Below are positions 4,640 through 5,501 of a DNA stretch of 5,501 nucleotides, piece by piece (the stretch's first letter is position 1; the number at the start of each line of letters is the position of its first letter). Under the pieces are notes generated by a model, which was not told the DNA's origin, did no database searches, and saw only the letters and a list, made by a program, of their open reading frames with translations. Both the position numbers and the translations under genes were made by a program. This DNA comes from Sulfurimonas sp. (lineage in GTDB: Bacteria > Campylobacterota > Campylobacteria > Campylobacterales > Sulfurimonadaceae): the NCBI GenBank assembly GCA_021157665.1, contig JAGGWE010000111.1, positions 1 to 5,501 of the forward strand. Direction: 5' to 3'.

Positions 4640-5501
4640 GATAAAATCATGGTTAGAGACAACTCCATACAAAGATTTTGAGATAACTATTGCCTCTGCT
4701 GATGCAAGTTTTAGAGAGTATCATAGACTTACAAAAGATGATAAAACTGTTTTACTTATGGACTCCTCACTTGAAAAAGATTCACTAAAACCATTTTTAG
4801 ATGTAACTGCAAAACTTCTAAAAGTTGGGGTAAAAGCACCCATAATTTTAGAGCAAAATCTTGAAGCTGGATTTTTAATAATTGAGGACTTTGGAAATAC
4901 TCATTATCTTGATATTTTAGATTGGGATAACTTTAAAGATTTGTACAAAAAAGCGATAGATGAGATTGTTAAAATGCAAGAGGCTGATGTCTCAGGACTT
5001 CCACTTTACGACAAAGAGTTTTTAACTTTTGAGATGAACTTGATGGCAGAGTGGTATATGAAAAAACTTCTTCCTGTAACTTTAAGTGAAAAGCAAAAAG
5101 CTGTAATATCTGAGGCGATAGATAAAATCTCAGATGTAGTTTTATCTCAGCCTCAAAACACCTTTGTTCACCGTGATTATCACTCACGAAACATCTTGAT
5201 GACAAATGAAAATGAGATAGGTATAATTGACTATCAAGATGCTATGAATGGTGGTATCACTTACGACTTAGCTTCACTTTTAGAGGATTCTTACATAGAG
5301 TTTGATAGAGAAGATAACTTAGAATTAATTCTGTATTTTCGTGATAAAAAAGGTTTAGATGTTGATGATGAAACCTTTATAAAGTGGTTCGATTTCACTT
5401 CTATGCAAAGGCATATTAAAGTGCTTGGTATTTTTGCTAGGCTTTTTAAAAGAGATGGGAAAAAAGGGTATTTAAAAGATATTCCACTAACTCTAAAATA
5501 C
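4632..5501 (+). CDS. amgK: AmgK-type N-acetylmuramate/N-acetylglucosamine 1-kinase (3' end outside window)
   Basis: AmgK phosphorylates MurNAc (and GlcNAc) at C1; MurU then makes UDP-MurNAc, bypassing fosfomycin-sensitive de novo synthesis. The visible 290 residues are open to the window edge, whereas the family is about 330-350 residues, so the last few dozen codons are missing. The fold is that of aminoglycoside/choline phosphotransferases. FVHRDYHSRN has HRD at 180-182, with catalytic Asp182 and metal-binding Asn187, followed by IDYQDA with metal-binding Asp200 and then GGITYDLASLLEDSY, the distinctive AmgK continuation. Near the N-terminus are SADASFREYHR and LLMDSS, and IIEDFGN lies in the hinge region. 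The ATG at 4632 lies within the last codons of anmK, four bases after a good GGTGGGA ribosome site. A general phosphotransferase role is possible, but adjacency to anmK and nagZ favours AmgK. Confidence 0.87.
   Translation, partial: MDEIKSWLETTPYKDFEITIASADASFREYHRLTKDDKTVLLMDSSLEKDSLKPFLDVTAKLLKVGVKAPIILEQNLEAGFLIIEDFGNTHYLDILDWDNFKDLYKKAIDEIVKMQEADVSGLPLYDKEFLTFEMNLMAEWYMKKLLPVTLSEKQKAVISEAIDKISDVVLSQPQNTFVHRDYHSRNILMTNENEIGIIDYQDAMNGGITYDLASLLEDSYIEFDREDNLELILYFRDKKGLDVDDETFIKWFDFTSMQRHIKVLGIFARLFKRDGKKGYLKDIPLTLKY

Noticed and set aside
4969..5205. 78-codon minus-strand open frame opposite amgK
   Set aside because: It is opposite the AmgK catalytic region, and the encoded peptide resembles no family I know.

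Overview
The window is AT-rich, densely packed bacterial DNA that looks like a Campylobacterota chromosome (Sulfurimonas, Sulfuricurvum or Arcobacter relatives are the best guess). That placement is inferred from base composition, protein style, a short SRP RNA, and overlapping genes with a TTG start. No marker here fixes the genus.

Layout. On the minus strand, positions 1-125 hold the first 41 codons of ribonuclease HII (rnhB). Upstream of it, at about 194-298, is a small bacterial SRP RNA (4.5S, ffs) with a clear sigma-70-type promoter. From about 397 to the right edge, five plus-strand genes form one tight unit in which every junction overlaps by 4-11 bp. In order they are a nucleosidase/phosphorylase-superfamily protein, an exported-looking NagZ beta-N-acetylglucosaminidase, a sodium:solute symporter, AnmK (anhydro-N-acetylmuramate kinase), and an AmgK-type aminosugar kinase cut by the window end. 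No stretch longer than 300 bases lacks a gene.

How the genes work together. NagZ would split GlcNAc from anhydro-MurNAc. The symporter may carry the released sugar inwards. AnmK opens and phosphorylates anhydro-MurNAc to MurNAc-6-phosphate. AmgK makes sugar-1-phosphate for the MurU route back to UDP-MurNAc. This is a peptidoglycan-recycling operon, with a phosphatase (MupP) and MurU expected elsewhere, probably just downstream. NagZ carries a probable signal peptide and a symporter sits where one might expect AmpG. Together these suggest that the disaccharide is cleaved in the periplasm and the monosaccharide is imported.

The most unusual thing is a 42-bp GC-rich repeat found twice, at 764-805 and 1384-1425, with 39 of 42 bases identical. 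One copy lies inside the nucleosidase gene and the other inside nagZ. Both copies are in the same orientation and the same translation phase, and each adds the peptide HVPE(H/R)SDKYSWG to an otherwise unrelated protein. The repeat is open in all six frames, can fold into a small hairpin, and is far richer in GC than its surroundings. It behaves like a protein-tolerated mobile mini-element, similar in principle to the Rickettsia palindromic elements, although I do not recognise this sequence as a named family.
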